Positions 1 to 7,921 of a stretch of DNA of 64,000 nucleotides are shown here, piece by piece; within the stretch, counting starts at the first letter, position 1; every line of letters begins with the position of its first letter. The DNA is from Bacillus sp. AFS015802 (GTDB lineage: Bacteria > Bacillota > Bacilli > Bacillales > Bacillaceae_B). The notes beneath the pieces are model-generated. The model was not told the origin of the DNA. It saw only the letters and a list, made by a program, of their open reading frames with translations, and made no database searches. The position numbers were made by a program, and so were the translations under genes. The DNA is taken from contig NZ_NTUP01000005.1 of assembly GCF_002561455.1 (NCBI RefSeq), positions 1 to 64,000 of the forward strand, in the 5' to 3' direction.

Positions 1-53
1 AAATTTTACAACAAGTAAAATTTCACCGGCTTTGATTATTTTTGAATTAAAAT

Positions 54-114
54 AAGGACCTCTTCTGATAAAATAAAGTTACCACACCAAATCTCATCGG
101 AAAGAAGGGTCCTT
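54..114 (+). promoter_or_regulatory. Hairpin sequestering the transposase ribosome binding site
   Basis: Bases 54-60 (AAGGACC) pair with 108-114 (GGTCCTT), and after one bulged base, 62-66 (CTTCT) pair with 103-107 (AGAAG); 67-69 can pair with 96-98. The 3' arm holds the AGAAGGG ribosome binding site and ends directly before the ATG at 115. In mRNA this stem would hide the start of transposase translation. Such hairpins in other IS elements limit translation from outside transcripts; that role here is inference. Confidence 0.6.
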
Positions 115-1683
115 ATGTTTAAAGATTATACCATGAATCAAATTATTTTGCCTTTAGATTTAGAAATGAAGTTACAAGAAAATGATATTGCCTTCCATGT
201 CCATCATTTAGTAGAAAGTATCCCTCAAAAGGTATTCGATCCATTTCTTCGAAATGAAGGGTGTCCCGCCTACCATCCTCGCATGATGCTTAAGATTATC
301 TTATGTGCCTATTCACAATCGGTCTTTTCAGGACGCAAAATTGAAGCACTCTTAAAAGACAGTATTCGTATGATGTGGCTAGCACAAGGATATGAACCAA
401 GCTATCGAACCATTAACCGTTTCCGTGTTCAACCAGAAGTGAAAGAAGTGATTCGTGAATGTTTCGTCCAATTCCGTTGCCAATTAGTTGATGAAAAACT
501 GATTGATCAAGAAGCGATATTTATTGATGGCACAAAGATTGAAGCGAATGCGAATAAATTCACGTTTGTATGGAAGAAATCTACCGAGAAGTATCATACG
601 AGTTTAATTGAAAAATCAAATGAGCTATACACTGAGCTGCTTAAAAGTGAAATCATACCTGAAATTGAACGTGAAACCTCTGAACAATTGTCTGTGGAAG
701 AACTCGCTCAATTGGTTCAAAAAGTAGACGATGTCGTAACCGAATATGATAAACAGATTGAAGCTACCTCGGACATTTCAGAACGAAAAGCGTTAAGAAG
801 TGAGCGAAAACATCCAAAACAAGTCCGGAAAAAACTGATTGATTTTCTCTTGCGCAAACAGAAATACCAACGAGACTTAGAGACCTTTGGTACACGTAAT
901 AGCTATTCTAAAACAGATCCCGATGCGACGTTCATGCGAATGAAAGATGATTATATGAAGAACGGTCAATTGAAAGCTGGTTACAATGTACAAATCGCCA
1001 CGGAAGGTCAGTACACGTTAGCGTATAGCTTATTTACAAACCCAACAGATACCCGTACCTTAATCCCATTTCTAGATAAGATTGAGCAGGATTATTTCGA
1101 GTTGCCAAAACACATCGTCGCAGATGCAGGGTATGGTAGTGAACAAAACTATAATGATATCCTCTCAAACAGAAATCGAGAGGCACTCATTACGTATAAC
1201 TTGTATCTAAAGGAACAAAAGAAGAAATATAAACAAAACTTATTTAACCCCGATAACTGGGAGTATGAAGAAGAAACGGATACATATAAATGCCCTAATC
1301 AAAAACGTCTTGAATTTCAGCATTATTCTACTCGCCATGACCGTACAGGCTTTGAACGGAAGTTCAAAATCTATGAGTGCGAAGACTGTTTGGGGTGCCC
1401 TTTTCGTTCATCATGTACCAAAGCAAAAGAAGGTAATAATCGAAAACTGATGGTGAATGAAAAGTGGGAGCAGCAAAAAGAATATGTAAGGTCGAAGCTT
1501 TCAGAGGAGAAAACAGGAGCCATCTATCGAAAACGTAAAATCGATGTGGAGCCAGTTTTTGGATTCTTGAAGGCTAATTTGCGTTTTACTCGATTTTCCG
1601 TACGAGGAAAATCAAAGGTCGAAAATGAAATGGGCCTTGCATTATTGGCAGTGAATTTGAGAAAATTCATTGCCAACAACTAA
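115..1683 (+). CDS. IS1182-family transposase
   Basis: This 522-residue DDE transposase has the length and layout of the IS1182 family: an N-terminal region common to IS5/IS1182-type transposases, a first catalytic Asp in FIDGTK near residue 138, a second in VADAGYG near 337, and the Glu in EPVFGFLK near 479. A Cys-rich stretch (CEDCLGCPFRSSC) lies before the last catalytic block, as usual in this family. The reading frame is intact, so the enzyme could be active. A second in-frame ATG lies at 133, but the first has the better ribosome binding site (AGAAGGG), which is buried in a hairpin. Its job is to cut and rejoin the element ends during transposition. Confidence 0.93.
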   Translation: MFKDYTMNQIILPLDLEMKLQENDIAFHVHHLVESIPQKVFDPFLRNEGCPAYHPRMMLKIILCAYSQSVFSGRKIEALLKDSIRMMWLAQGYEPSYRTINRFRVQPEVKEVIRECFVQFRCQLVDEKLIDQEAIFIDGTKIEANANKFTFVWKKSTEKYHTSLIEKSNELYTELLKSEIIPEIERETSEQLSVEELAQLVQKVDDVVTEYDKQIEATSDISERKALRSERKHPKQVRKKLIDFLLRKQKYQRDLETFGTRNSYSKTDPDATFMRMKDDYMKNGQLKAGYNVQIATEGQYTLAYSLFTNPTDTRTLIPFLDKIEQDYFELPKHIVADAGYGSEQNYNDILSNRNREALITYNLYLKEQKKKYKQNLFNPDNWEYEEETDTYKCPNQKRLEFQHYSTRHDRTGFERKFKIYECEDCLGCPFRSSCTKAKEGNNRKLMVNEKWEQQKEYVRSKLSEEKTGAIYRKRKIDVEPVFGFLKANLRFTRFSVRGKSKVENEMGLALLAVNLRKFIANN

Positions 1684-1711
1684 TCTGTAGAGGAATTTTA
1701 GCGCGAAAATT

Positions 1712-1751
1712 AAAAAAGGTGAATTTGAGCACCCTCAAATTCACCTTTTTT
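1712..1751. terminator. Bidirectional terminator inside the IS right end
   Basis: The arms AAAAAAGGTGAATTTGAG and CTCAAATTCACCTTTTTT flank a four-base loop. The perfect stem has A/T tracts on both sides, so it can end the transposase transcript and, from the other strand, the putP transcript. Confidence 0.8.
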
Positions 1752-1795
1752 CTATTAGAGACTAGTTTTGTCCCAGCCTCTTTTAGGTTGTGACT

Positions 1796-3265
1796 TTATT
1801 CTTTTAGACGTAACTTAACGGCATCAAATTCTTCCTGAACCTCTTTAGACGGCGGGTTACCTACGAAGCTAAAGATGATGATGGCAACCGTAGCAAAGAT
1901 GAATCCCGGAAGAAGTTCATAAATATCAAAGAGACCACCAGATAACTGCTTCCATACAATGACCGTTACAGCACCCGTAATCATACCTGCAAGGGCACCA
2001 TTACGTGTCATTCGTTTCCAGAATAAGCTCAAGATTACGACCGGTCCAAAGGCAGCGCCGAATCCTGCCCATGCATAACTGACTAATTCCAGTACCTTAC
2101 TATCACGGTCATATCCAAGGAAAATGGCAAGGATGGCGATGACCACTACAGAAATTCGACCAACCAACACTTCTTCTTTTTGGCTTGCTTCTTTTCTGAA
2201 AATGGCTTTATAGAAATCCTGTGCCAGGGCACTAGATGACACAAGCAGCTGGGAATCCACTGTACTCATGATGGCCGATAGAATGGCGGCAAGTAAGAAA
2301 CCTGCAACCCAAGGGTTAAATAGTACTTGTGAAAACATAATGAACACCGTTTCAGAATTTTCCAACGGTGAATCCGCGAAATACGCAATACCTGAAAATC
2401 CGATAAAGATGGCTCCAAATAGGGATACAATCATCCATACCATACCGATCAAGCGTGCTTTAGGGATTTCTTTCGTTGATTTAATTCCCATAAAACGCAC
2501 AATGATATGAGGCTGTCCGAAATACCCCAAGCCCCACGCAAGAAGGGATACAACCCCGACAAATGTGGCCCCTGTGTAAACATCCAGGTAGGATGGGTCA
2601 ATGCTTGATACGGCATTTACCGTGGCACCCCAACCACCTAGTTCCGAAATGGCGACAATCGGAATGATGATTAAAGCCAGGAACATCAGAATTCCTTGAA
2701 TGAAATCCGTCCAGCTTGCAGCAAGGAATCCACCAAAGAACGTATAAGAAAGGATAACTCCTGCACCAACCCATAAAGCTAAACGGTAATCCATATTGAA
2801 GGATTCTTCAAGCAGGATGGCACCGCCCACTAAGCTTGAAGATGTATAGAAGGTAAAGAAAATCAGGATGATGATAGCAGAGAACACCCGAAGAATTTTA
2901 CTTGAATCGTGAAAACGATTTTCAAAGAAATCCGGCACTGTAATCGAATCATTTGCTACTTCGGTGTATACACGGAACGGCTTCGCAACAAATTGCCAAT
3001 TCAAGTAAGCACCTACTGATAAACCGATGGCCAACCAGATTGAACCCATACCACTGGCATAAATGGCACCCGGTAAACCCAGCATCAACCAGCCACTCAT
3101 GTCGGAAGATCCTGCACTCAGGGCAGCTACACCGGCAGTCAATCGCCTTCCTCCTAAAACATAGTCGGATAAATTGCTGGTTAACTTCGCTGCCATGTAA
3201 CCAATGATACCCATTCCTACTAAATAAATAATAATCGACGTTAACGTTTCAATATTTATGTCCAT
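1796..3265 (-). CDS. putP: Sodium/proline symporter PutP
   Basis: This 489-residue integral membrane protein belongs to the sodium:solute symporter (SSS) family and matches the proline branch (PutP/OpuE) in length and sequence. It would bring in proline with Na+ for nutrition or osmoprotection. The N-terminal core has the typical GRRLTAGVAALSAGSSDMSGW block of this branch, followed by about a dozen hydrophobic helices, and the C-terminus ends in a charged tail. It lies just downstream of a 35-codon membrane protein and is probably cotranscribed with it. The IS element follows within about 16 bases of its stop codon. PutP and OpuE cannot be told apart from sequence alone here. Confidence 0.88.
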   Translation of the reverse strand: MDINIETLTSIIIYLVGMGIIGYMAAKLTSNLSDYVLGGRRLTAGVAALSAGSSDMSGWLMLGLPGAIYASGMGSIWLAIGLSVGAYLNWQFVAKPFRVYTEVANDSITVPDFFENRFHDSSKILRVFSAIIILIFFTFYTSSSLVGGAILLEESFNMDYRLALWVGAGVILSYTFFGGFLAASWTDFIQGILMFLALIIIPIVAISELGGWGATVNAVSSIDPSYLDVYTGATFVGVVSLLAWGLGYFGQPHIIVRFMGIKSTKEIPKARLIGMVWMIVSLFGAIFIGFSGIAYFADSPLENSETVFIMFSQVLFNPWVAGFLLAAILSAIMSTVDSQLLVSSSALAQDFYKAIFRKEASQKEEVLVGRISVVVIAILAIFLGYDRDSKVLELVSYAWAGFGAAFGPVVILSLFWKRMTRNGALAGMITGAVTVIVWKQLSGGLFDIYELLPGFIFATVAIIIFSFVGNPPSKEVQEEFDAVKLRLKE

Positions 3266-3268
3266 AAT

Positions 3269-3376
3269 CTACTCCTTTGTTTTTTCTGTAAAAAAAGTGA
3301 TGATCGATAAAATAATCAATGTCGGCATTGGAATTAATAACCATAACCATGTTCCCATTGTTAATCCTTCACCCAT
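3269..3376 (-). CDS. Symporter small accessory membrane protein, 35 aa
   Basis: A short gene sits directly upstream of putP, its stop codon three bases before the putP ATG. It starts with ATG preceded by AAGGAGG at a good distance and encodes a 35-residue peptide that begins MGEGLTMGTWLWLL, has one hydrophobic helix (about residues 9-29) and ends with a charged TEKTKE tail. Tiny single-helix proteins encoded before SSS-family transporters are known in Bacilli and are called symporter small accessory proteins. The tight spacing and strong ribosome binding site support it as real and coupled to putP. Function as a transporter partner is inference. Confidence 0.8.
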   Translation of the reverse strand: MGEGLTMGTWLWLLIPMPTLIILSIITFFTEKTKE

Positions 3377-3641
3377 ATGCAAAATTCCCTCCTTCATATG
3401 CAATCATTTGTATTTTTTATACATTTTCTTTGTGATTGATATTTTTCCGGCGATGTAGACACAAGAATTATCATACCATAATGCAGATTTTTTTAAAGTG
3501 ATTTGCTTCAAACAGAGATACACGAGTGAATAAATATACATTTATGTTCTATGTCACTGGTCCAATACCAACTATCCATCTATATTTATTTACAAAACAT
3601 TATTTAAATTAATTTTAAAAAATCCATTTTTCACACCCCAA

Positions 3642-4205
3642 TCAAAATAAGGTACCCAGCAGGTACGCTTTATTCATAGTTTTTTCATAATTAAATTTTC
3701 TGTCTCTGTTCATCGTGTCAAAAAAGATTTCCACTTCTTTGTCGATCACACCCATTTTTTCTGAAATCCCCTTTATTAACTGATGTCTCAACATGTCATC
3801 ATGACCATTTGAAATAAATTCCTTTTTTGTTTCACCTGCAAGCCCTACCCAAAGAACCTTCTGGTGATTGATTTGAATTGTGTCCGGATATGTAAAGACT
3901 CGATCAATATATCCCTTCATGATTGCCGGTAAACCGTACCACCAAATCGGGAATACAAAGATCAGGGCGTCATATCGCTTCAATTTTTTCCTTTCTTTCT
4001 CCACAATATGGGAAGGCTTCCCTTTCATGATGTTATCCCACTCTTCTTCCCCATTTTCATCTAAGACTGGATTGAATTCCTCTCTATATAAATCTAAAAT
4101 GGATGACTTATATTCTTTATCGTGAAGACCTTTCTGAATATGCTTTGTAATGGAAAATGTAAGGGAGTTCGTGCTTGGATGGGCAACAACCATAAGTACT
4201 TTCAA
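3642..4205 (-). CDS. NAD(P)H-dependent flavodoxin-fold oxidoreductase
   Basis: The product (about 187 residues) belongs to the Flavodoxin_2 family of FMN/FAD-dependent NAD(P)H quinone reductases (MdaB/KefF/YwrO type). The N-terminal strand and phosphate loop (VLMVVAHPSTNSLT) and the FPIWWYGLPAIMKGYIDRVF block near residues 85-105 are family hallmarks for flavin binding and dimer contact. I chose the TTG at 4205 because AAGGAG lies nine bases before it; an earlier in-frame TTG overlaps that site too closely. It is a single gene between putP and a symporter. The substrate is unknown; quinones or electrophiles are likely. Confidence 0.82.
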   Translation of the reverse strand: MKVLMVVAHPSTNSLTFSITKHIQKGLHDKEYKSSILDLYREEFNPVLDENGEEEWDNIMKGKPSHIVEKERKKLKRYDALIFVFPIWWYGLPAIMKGYIDRVFTYPDTIQINHQKVLWVGLAGETKKEFISNGHDDMLRHQLIKGISEKMGVIDKEVEIFFDTMNRDRKFNYEKTMNKAYLLGTLF

Positions 4206-4350
4206 GAAAAACAACTCCTTAAATGGACTTTTGTTATCACTGTGTGACTCTTACGATTCGGGATACAGGAGTTTCATCAAGTCCTTCTCCTATACTTTGT
4301 CGATTTAGAATAGAAAAAATACAGGATTAGTAAAACCCGTTTTTTTCTAC

Positions 4351-4386
4351 AAAAAAAAGAAGATGAATCGATTTGATCTCATCTTC
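4351..4386 (-). terminator. Terminator of the dicarboxylate symporter gene
   Basis: On the minus strand GAAGATGA and TCATCTTC form a stem followed by eight T residues, 34 bases after the stop codon. Confidence 0.7.
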
Positions 4387-4419
4387 CTATTTCCTTACAA
4401 CATGATGATTAACAACTGG

Positions 4420-5664
4420 TTATGCTTCGCCTCTTTGTATCTTAATGGTCCGTTTCTTCTCTGTTTCAGATACAAACAGGGCACAGGCGGCATCCCCTGA
4501 GATATTGATGGATGTTCGAGCCATATCCAAGAGACGGTCAATTCCTAAAATCAGGCCGATTCCTTCGACTGGAAGATTGACACTGCTTAAAACCATGGCA
4601 AGAAGGATCAACCCTACCCCGGGTACCCCTGCCGTTCCTATACTTGCCAACACAGCGGTGAGGACAACGGTGATGAGTTGTTCCATGGATAAATCCACAT
4701 TGTAAACCTGGGAGATGAACACAGTCGCCACACCTTGCATGATGGCCGTACCGTCCATGTTGATCGTAGCACCCAGGGGCTGAACGAAGGAGCTTACCGG
4801 TTTAGAAACACCCAGCCGCTCCTGGGCAACGTCCATTGAGATCGGAAGGGTCGCATTACTGCTTGAAGTACTGAATCCTACGCTCATTGCCGGGCTGAAA
4901 TTCTTAAAGAACCATATTGGGTTCTTCTTTGCCAGTAAGAGAATCGTTCCACCGTACGTGATAATGGCATGAACAATTAAAGCGGCTAAAACGACTACAA
5001 AATATAGCCACATTGCTTTCAGGGCACTGGAGCCCTGACTGCCGATTGCGGAAGCGATCAATCCGAATGTTCCGTATGGAGCGAACTTCATCACAAGGGT
5101 GACAAGATACATCATCAGGTCGTTCCCTTGTTCGACAAGCTTTAATATCCCTTTTGTCTTTTCTCCCAATGCCGTCAATCCGAATCCGATGAAGATGGCA
5201 AACGCGATAATCTGCAGCATATTCCCTTCGGTCATGGCCGTAAGTGGATTTTTAGGGATGATATTCATCAGTGTTTCCCCTACAGGCGGAGCTTCTTCTG
5301 TTTTAAAGCCTTCTGATTGGGAGGTGTCGATGCCTTCCACCAATCCCGGATCGATGATGTATGCCAGGGTCAATCCAATCACAATGGCAATACAGGTTGT
5401 CAGTAAAAAGTATACGATCGTCTTCAATCCGATTCTCCCCAGTTTTTTCGGGTCACCTAAACCTGCCGACCCAAGAACGATGGAAAGAAACACAATCGGC
5501 ACGACAAGCATACTGATCAGGTTGAGGAAAATCTTCCCCAGCGGTGTAAAGAGGTAAGGATCTAATATATCAAATAAATCTTTTGCAAAAATATTTAGAA
5601 TCAAACCGACTACGGCCCCTAATATTAAGGCTGTAATAATCTTTGTTGTTAAATTAAATTTCAT
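4420..5664 (-). CDS. Dicarboxylate/amino acid:cation symporter (GltT/GltP type)
   Basis: This 414-residue membrane protein is a DAACS-family transporter (glutamate/aspartate or C4-dicarboxylate with H+ or Na+). It shows the serine-rich re-entrant loop FSTSSSNATLPIS, the cation and substrate motif NMDGTAIMQG, and the final segment NISGDAACALFVS, all in the usual order. Eight transmembrane helices and two hairpins are expected. It is monocistronic, followed by its own terminator. Within the family it resembles GltT/GltP of Bacillus more than DctA, but the substrate is not settled by sequence. Confidence 0.88.
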   Translation of the reverse strand: MKFNLTTKIITALILGAVVGLILNIFAKDLFDILDPYLFTPLGKIFLNLISMLVVPIVFLSIVLGSAGLGDPKKLGRIGLKTIVYFLLTTCIAIVIGLTLAYIIDPGLVEGIDTSQSEGFKTEEAPPVGETLMNIIPKNPLTAMTEGNMLQIIAFAIFIGFGLTALGEKTKGILKLVEQGNDLMMYLVTLVMKFAPYGTFGLIASAIGSQGSSALKAMWLYFVVVLAALIVHAIITYGGTILLLAKKNPIWFFKNFSPAMSVGFSTSSSNATLPISMDVAQERLGVSKPVSSFVQPLGATINMDGTAIMQGVATVFISQVYNVDLSMEQLITVVLTAVLASIGTAGVPGVGLILLAMVLSSVNLPVEGIGLILGIDRLLDMARTSINISGDAACALFVSETEKKRTIKIQRGEA

Positions 5665-6018
5665 AGATGTACCTCCCTATAATTTTCCAAATAATATAAA
5701 GATATTACCCTTTTATCTTTTTTATAAAACCAAAATTTTTAGAACTTTCAGCTAGCGAATCCTCTCTTTCCTCATCCCCGACTGTTTTATTCGTTCATTT
5801 CTCTATTATACTGATTTTTATTAAATTTAAAGAAGATTAAGGGAGATTCACATCCATTTTACTATGTTTCAGGCAATGGATATCATAATTTCAGGCAGTT
5901 CAATGAATCCATCCTACTAAAAAAATACTGCCAAAAAATTCTTTTCACCTTTCAGGGATTAAAGTATACGTGATTGGGTAAATAGTAGTAACAGCATGAA
6001 AATAGAAAGGAACATACG
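5665..6018. other. 354-bp divergent intergenic region
   Basis: This AT-rich region separates the divergent symporter and ArsC-like genes. I see no open reading frame with a ribosome binding site. It holds a SigB-like promoter before the ArsC-like gene (5957-5981) and presumably the symporter promoter, which I could not place. Confidence 0.5.
5957..5981 (+). promoter_or_regulatory. SigB-like promoter before the ArsC-like gene
   Basis: GATTAA at 5957-5962 and GGGTAA at 5976-5981 are separated by 13 bases. The B. subtilis general-stress consensus is GTTTAA, 12-15 bases, GGGTAT. One mismatch in each box; position 38 bases before the ATG fits. Confidence 0.45.
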
Positions 6019-6450
6019 ATGATGAATAAAACAGTCTATTTTCTTTCAAGTAGTCAACAGCGCAGCTTGATAGCTGAAGGTTGGGCCGAGAAGCTCGATG
6101 TGTCGGATTGGTCTTTCAAAAGTGCCGGATGGGTTGCTGAAAGTCGTGCTGAATTCAGCGTTTTAGCAATGAAAGAATTATGTATCGATATTAGTTCATT
6201 TCCTCTTTCACGCATTGAGATGAAGGAACTGGGTGATGCCTCGGTTATCGTTGCGATTCAGGATACAGAATATGATGATAAGATCGAACTTCCATCAGAA
6301 CTGGAAGAAAAGGTCATCTATTGGAATTTACCGAATCCGCGTAAGCGTTCTGCGACACTGATTGAAGAATGGGTACACTATCAGGAAATTTGTGATGAAA
6401 TCGCCATGAAGGTGAAAGATTTAGAAAATATACTTCCACAATTACATTAA
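6019..6450 (+). CDS. ArsC/low-molecular-weight phosphatase-fold protein lacking catalytic cysteines
   Basis: The 143-residue product aligns along its length with thioredoxin-coupled arsenate reductase ArsC (TVYFL...RS..AEGW, SAGWV, MKELCIDIS, and a C-terminal RDEI-like helix). In ArsC the phosphate loop reads CTGNSCRS and redox cysteines lie near residues 82 and 89. Here the loop reads SSSQQRS, one residue shorter with no cysteine, and the later region (VAIQDTEYDD) also has none; the single Cys is in the MKELCIDIS helix. It therefore cannot carry out the ArsC or phosphatase reaction by the known mechanism. It is a monocistronic gene with its own terminator and a SigB-like promoter. A binding or regulatory role is inference. 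Confidence 0.75.
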   Translation: MMNKTVYFLSSSQQRSLIAEGWAEKLDVSDWSFKSAGWVAESRAEFSVLAMKELCIDISSFPLSRIEMKELGDASVIVAIQDTEYDDKIELPSELEEKVIYWNLPNPRKRSATLIEEWVHYQEICDEIAMKVKDLENILPQLH

Positions 6451-6452
6451 GA

Positions 6453-6498
6453 GGACTGATTACAAGCGAAATTCCAATGTAATCAGTCCCTTTTTTTT
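6453..6498 (+). terminator. Terminator of the ArsC-like gene
   Basis: GGACTGATTACA pairs with TGTAATCAGTCC and is followed by eight T residues. It touches the splB stop codon on the opposite strand. Confidence 0.85.
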
Positions 6499-7525
6499 AC
6501 GTAAAATACTCAAGCTTTGCTTTGGGAAAATGCTTTTCCATGTAAGCATACAGGTGATCTTTGATTTCCTGTTCTTCATCCTTCTGGTAAATATACTTTC
6601 CGATTCCGTATTTCCCCCATTTATAGCGCCGTTCTTCTTCGTTTAATTCAAGCTTCGTCATCGGATAGTTCTTCTCGATCACTCTTTTAGCCGGCTTCGT
6701 AAAACGATGCTGGATGAATTCAAAGGTCAAATCCTTTTTTGCTTCTTCCGGAAGATGGGCTTCCAAATGTTCGAACATTTGTTTATACCCTTCCTGCCAG
6801 CCTTCATGAATATAGATGGGTGCCACAATGAAGCCCAATGGATAGCCTGCCCTCGCCACCTTGCCGGCTGCCTCAAGCCTTTTATCCAAAGGAGAGGTGC
6901 CCGGTTCAAAATTCTTAATCACATAATCGGCATTGATACTAAAACGAAATCTCGTCTTCCCATTATGTTTGGCATCGAGTAGATGGTCAACGTGATGGAA
7001 TTTGGTTACAAAACGCAGCTTTCCGTATTCCGATTCACCAAAATGTTCGATCGCCCGTTTCAATGTATGCGTAAGATGATCGACACCGACGATATCTGAC
7101 GTACAAGCAGCCTCAAATCGCGTGAACTCAGGTGCCCTCTCCTCGATGTAACGATCTGCCGATTCGAATATTTCATCTACATTGACATACGTCCTGATAT
7201 AGGGTTTACTCCCCATCGTGGTTTGAAGATAACAGTAATGACAATGGCCCATACAGCCTGTCGCAAAAGGAATGGCATATTCCGCAGACGGCTTCGAAGT
7301 ATCAAACTTCAATGTTTTCCGGACTCCCACCACCAATGTTGATTTGGCGATCCGGTATTTTTGGAAATGATTATCCCCGGGCAGATTACGAACCTGGTTG
7401 TGGGATGTGGTATAGCGGATCTCCACATCCATTTTCTCGAACTTTTCCTTCAGTTCTTTCCCTAATGGATAGTCCAGAGCATTCGGTTCAAAATAGACCA
7501 ATTGAGGTACGAACGGTTTCACCAT
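6497..7525 (-). CDS. splB: Spore photoproduct lyase SplB
   Basis: This 342-residue radical-SAM enzyme repairs the spore photoproduct (5-thyminyl-5,6-dihydrothymine) during germination. The cluster-binding motif is CMGHCHYC (CX3CX2C) near residues 91-98, as in SplB and unlike most radical-SAM enzymes only in context. Its length equals that of B. subtilis SplB (342). It follows splA by 12 bases and is surely cotranscribed. In B. subtilis the pair is expressed in the forespore under SigG; I could not identify a convincing SigG promoter here. The call is secure. Confidence 0.97.
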   Translation of the reverse strand: MVKPFVPQLVYFEPNALDYPLGKELKEKFEKMDVEIRYTTSHNQVRNLPGDNHFQKYRIAKSTLVVGVRKTLKFDTSKPSAEYAIPFATGCMGHCHYCYLQTTMGSKPYIRTYVNVDEIFESADRYIEERAPEFTRFEAACTSDIVGVDHLTHTLKRAIEHFGESEYGKLRFVTKFHHVDHLLDAKHNGKTRFRFSINADYVIKNFEPGTSPLDKRLEAAGKVARAGYPLGFIVAPIYIHEGWQEGYKQMFEHLEAHLPEEAKKDLTFEFIQHRFTKPAKRVIEKNYPMTKLELNEEERRYKWGKYGIGKYIYQKDEEQEIKDHLYAYMEKHFPKAKLEYFT

Positions 7526-7537
7526 ATTTTATCCCTC

Positions 7538-7783
7538 CTATAGGTCTCCAAACGATTGTGTGTAAGCCTCTTCCGCTTCTGCTTCTGAAGAATAAACGGC
7601 CACTTCATGCGTTAAAGGATAATAAGTCTCATATAGAAATAATGCTAATTCGTTTGGGTTTTCCGGATCGTGCACAACGGCTGCTTCCTGTACATTGGCG
7701 ACACTTTGAGTATGTGGATTCCGGTAAATCACATACACGATATCCCCTGCTTGGTACGGAGTATATTGATTGTTCAATTCCAT
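7538..7783 (-). CDS. splA: Transcriptional regulator SplA
   Basis: This small protein (81 residues from ATG) precedes splB, as in B. subtilis, where SplA negatively controls spl expression and resembles the TRAP family. The GDIVYVIYRNPHTQSVANVQ segment and the acidic C-terminal helix are typical. I chose the ATG at 7783 because AAGGTG lies six bases before it; the upstream in-frame GTG is part of that ribosome binding site. It is the first gene of the splAB operon. Confidence 0.92.
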   Translation of the reverse strand: MELNNQYTPYQAGDIVYVIYRNPHTQSVANVQEAAVVHDPENPNELALFLYETYYPLTHEVAVYSSEAEAEEAYTQSFGDL

Positions 7784-7878
7784 TTTTCTCACCTTTTTCT
7801 ACAAGTCATTATTATCATTTTCTGTTAATCGGGATAGAAATATGATGGTAAAACATGTTTAATGGTTTTTAAAGGTTA

Positions 7879-7914
7879 AAAAAAACTCCCCCTACTTAAC
7901 TAACCGCAGGAGAA
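7879..7914 (-). terminator. Terminator of the thiamine-precursor operon
   Basis: On the minus strand a CTCCT/AGGGGAG-type stem is followed by eight T residues just after the tatD-like stop codon. The stem is short. Confidence 0.55.
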
Positions 7915-7921
7915 GCTTGTT

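Larger units (their letters stand above)
1..1780 (+). mobile_element. IS1182-family insertion sequence, left end outside window
   Basis: The element contains one transposase gene and ends on the right with the sequence TTTTGTCCCAGCCTC at 1766-1780. Its complement, GAGGCTGGGACAAAA, resembles the terminal repeat I associate with IS1182-type elements of Firmicutes. No matching left terminal repeat is visible before the transposase, so the left end probably lies before base 1. The right end lies about 16 bases past the stop codon of putP, so the element sits in the 3' flank of that gene and did not break it. The exact right boundary is inferred from the repeat-like end; no target duplication can be checked. 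Confidence 0.8.

Noticed and set aside
7312..7845. 177-codon plus-strand open frame across splA and splB
   Set aside because: It overlaps both spl genes on the opposite strand and shows no recognisable domain.
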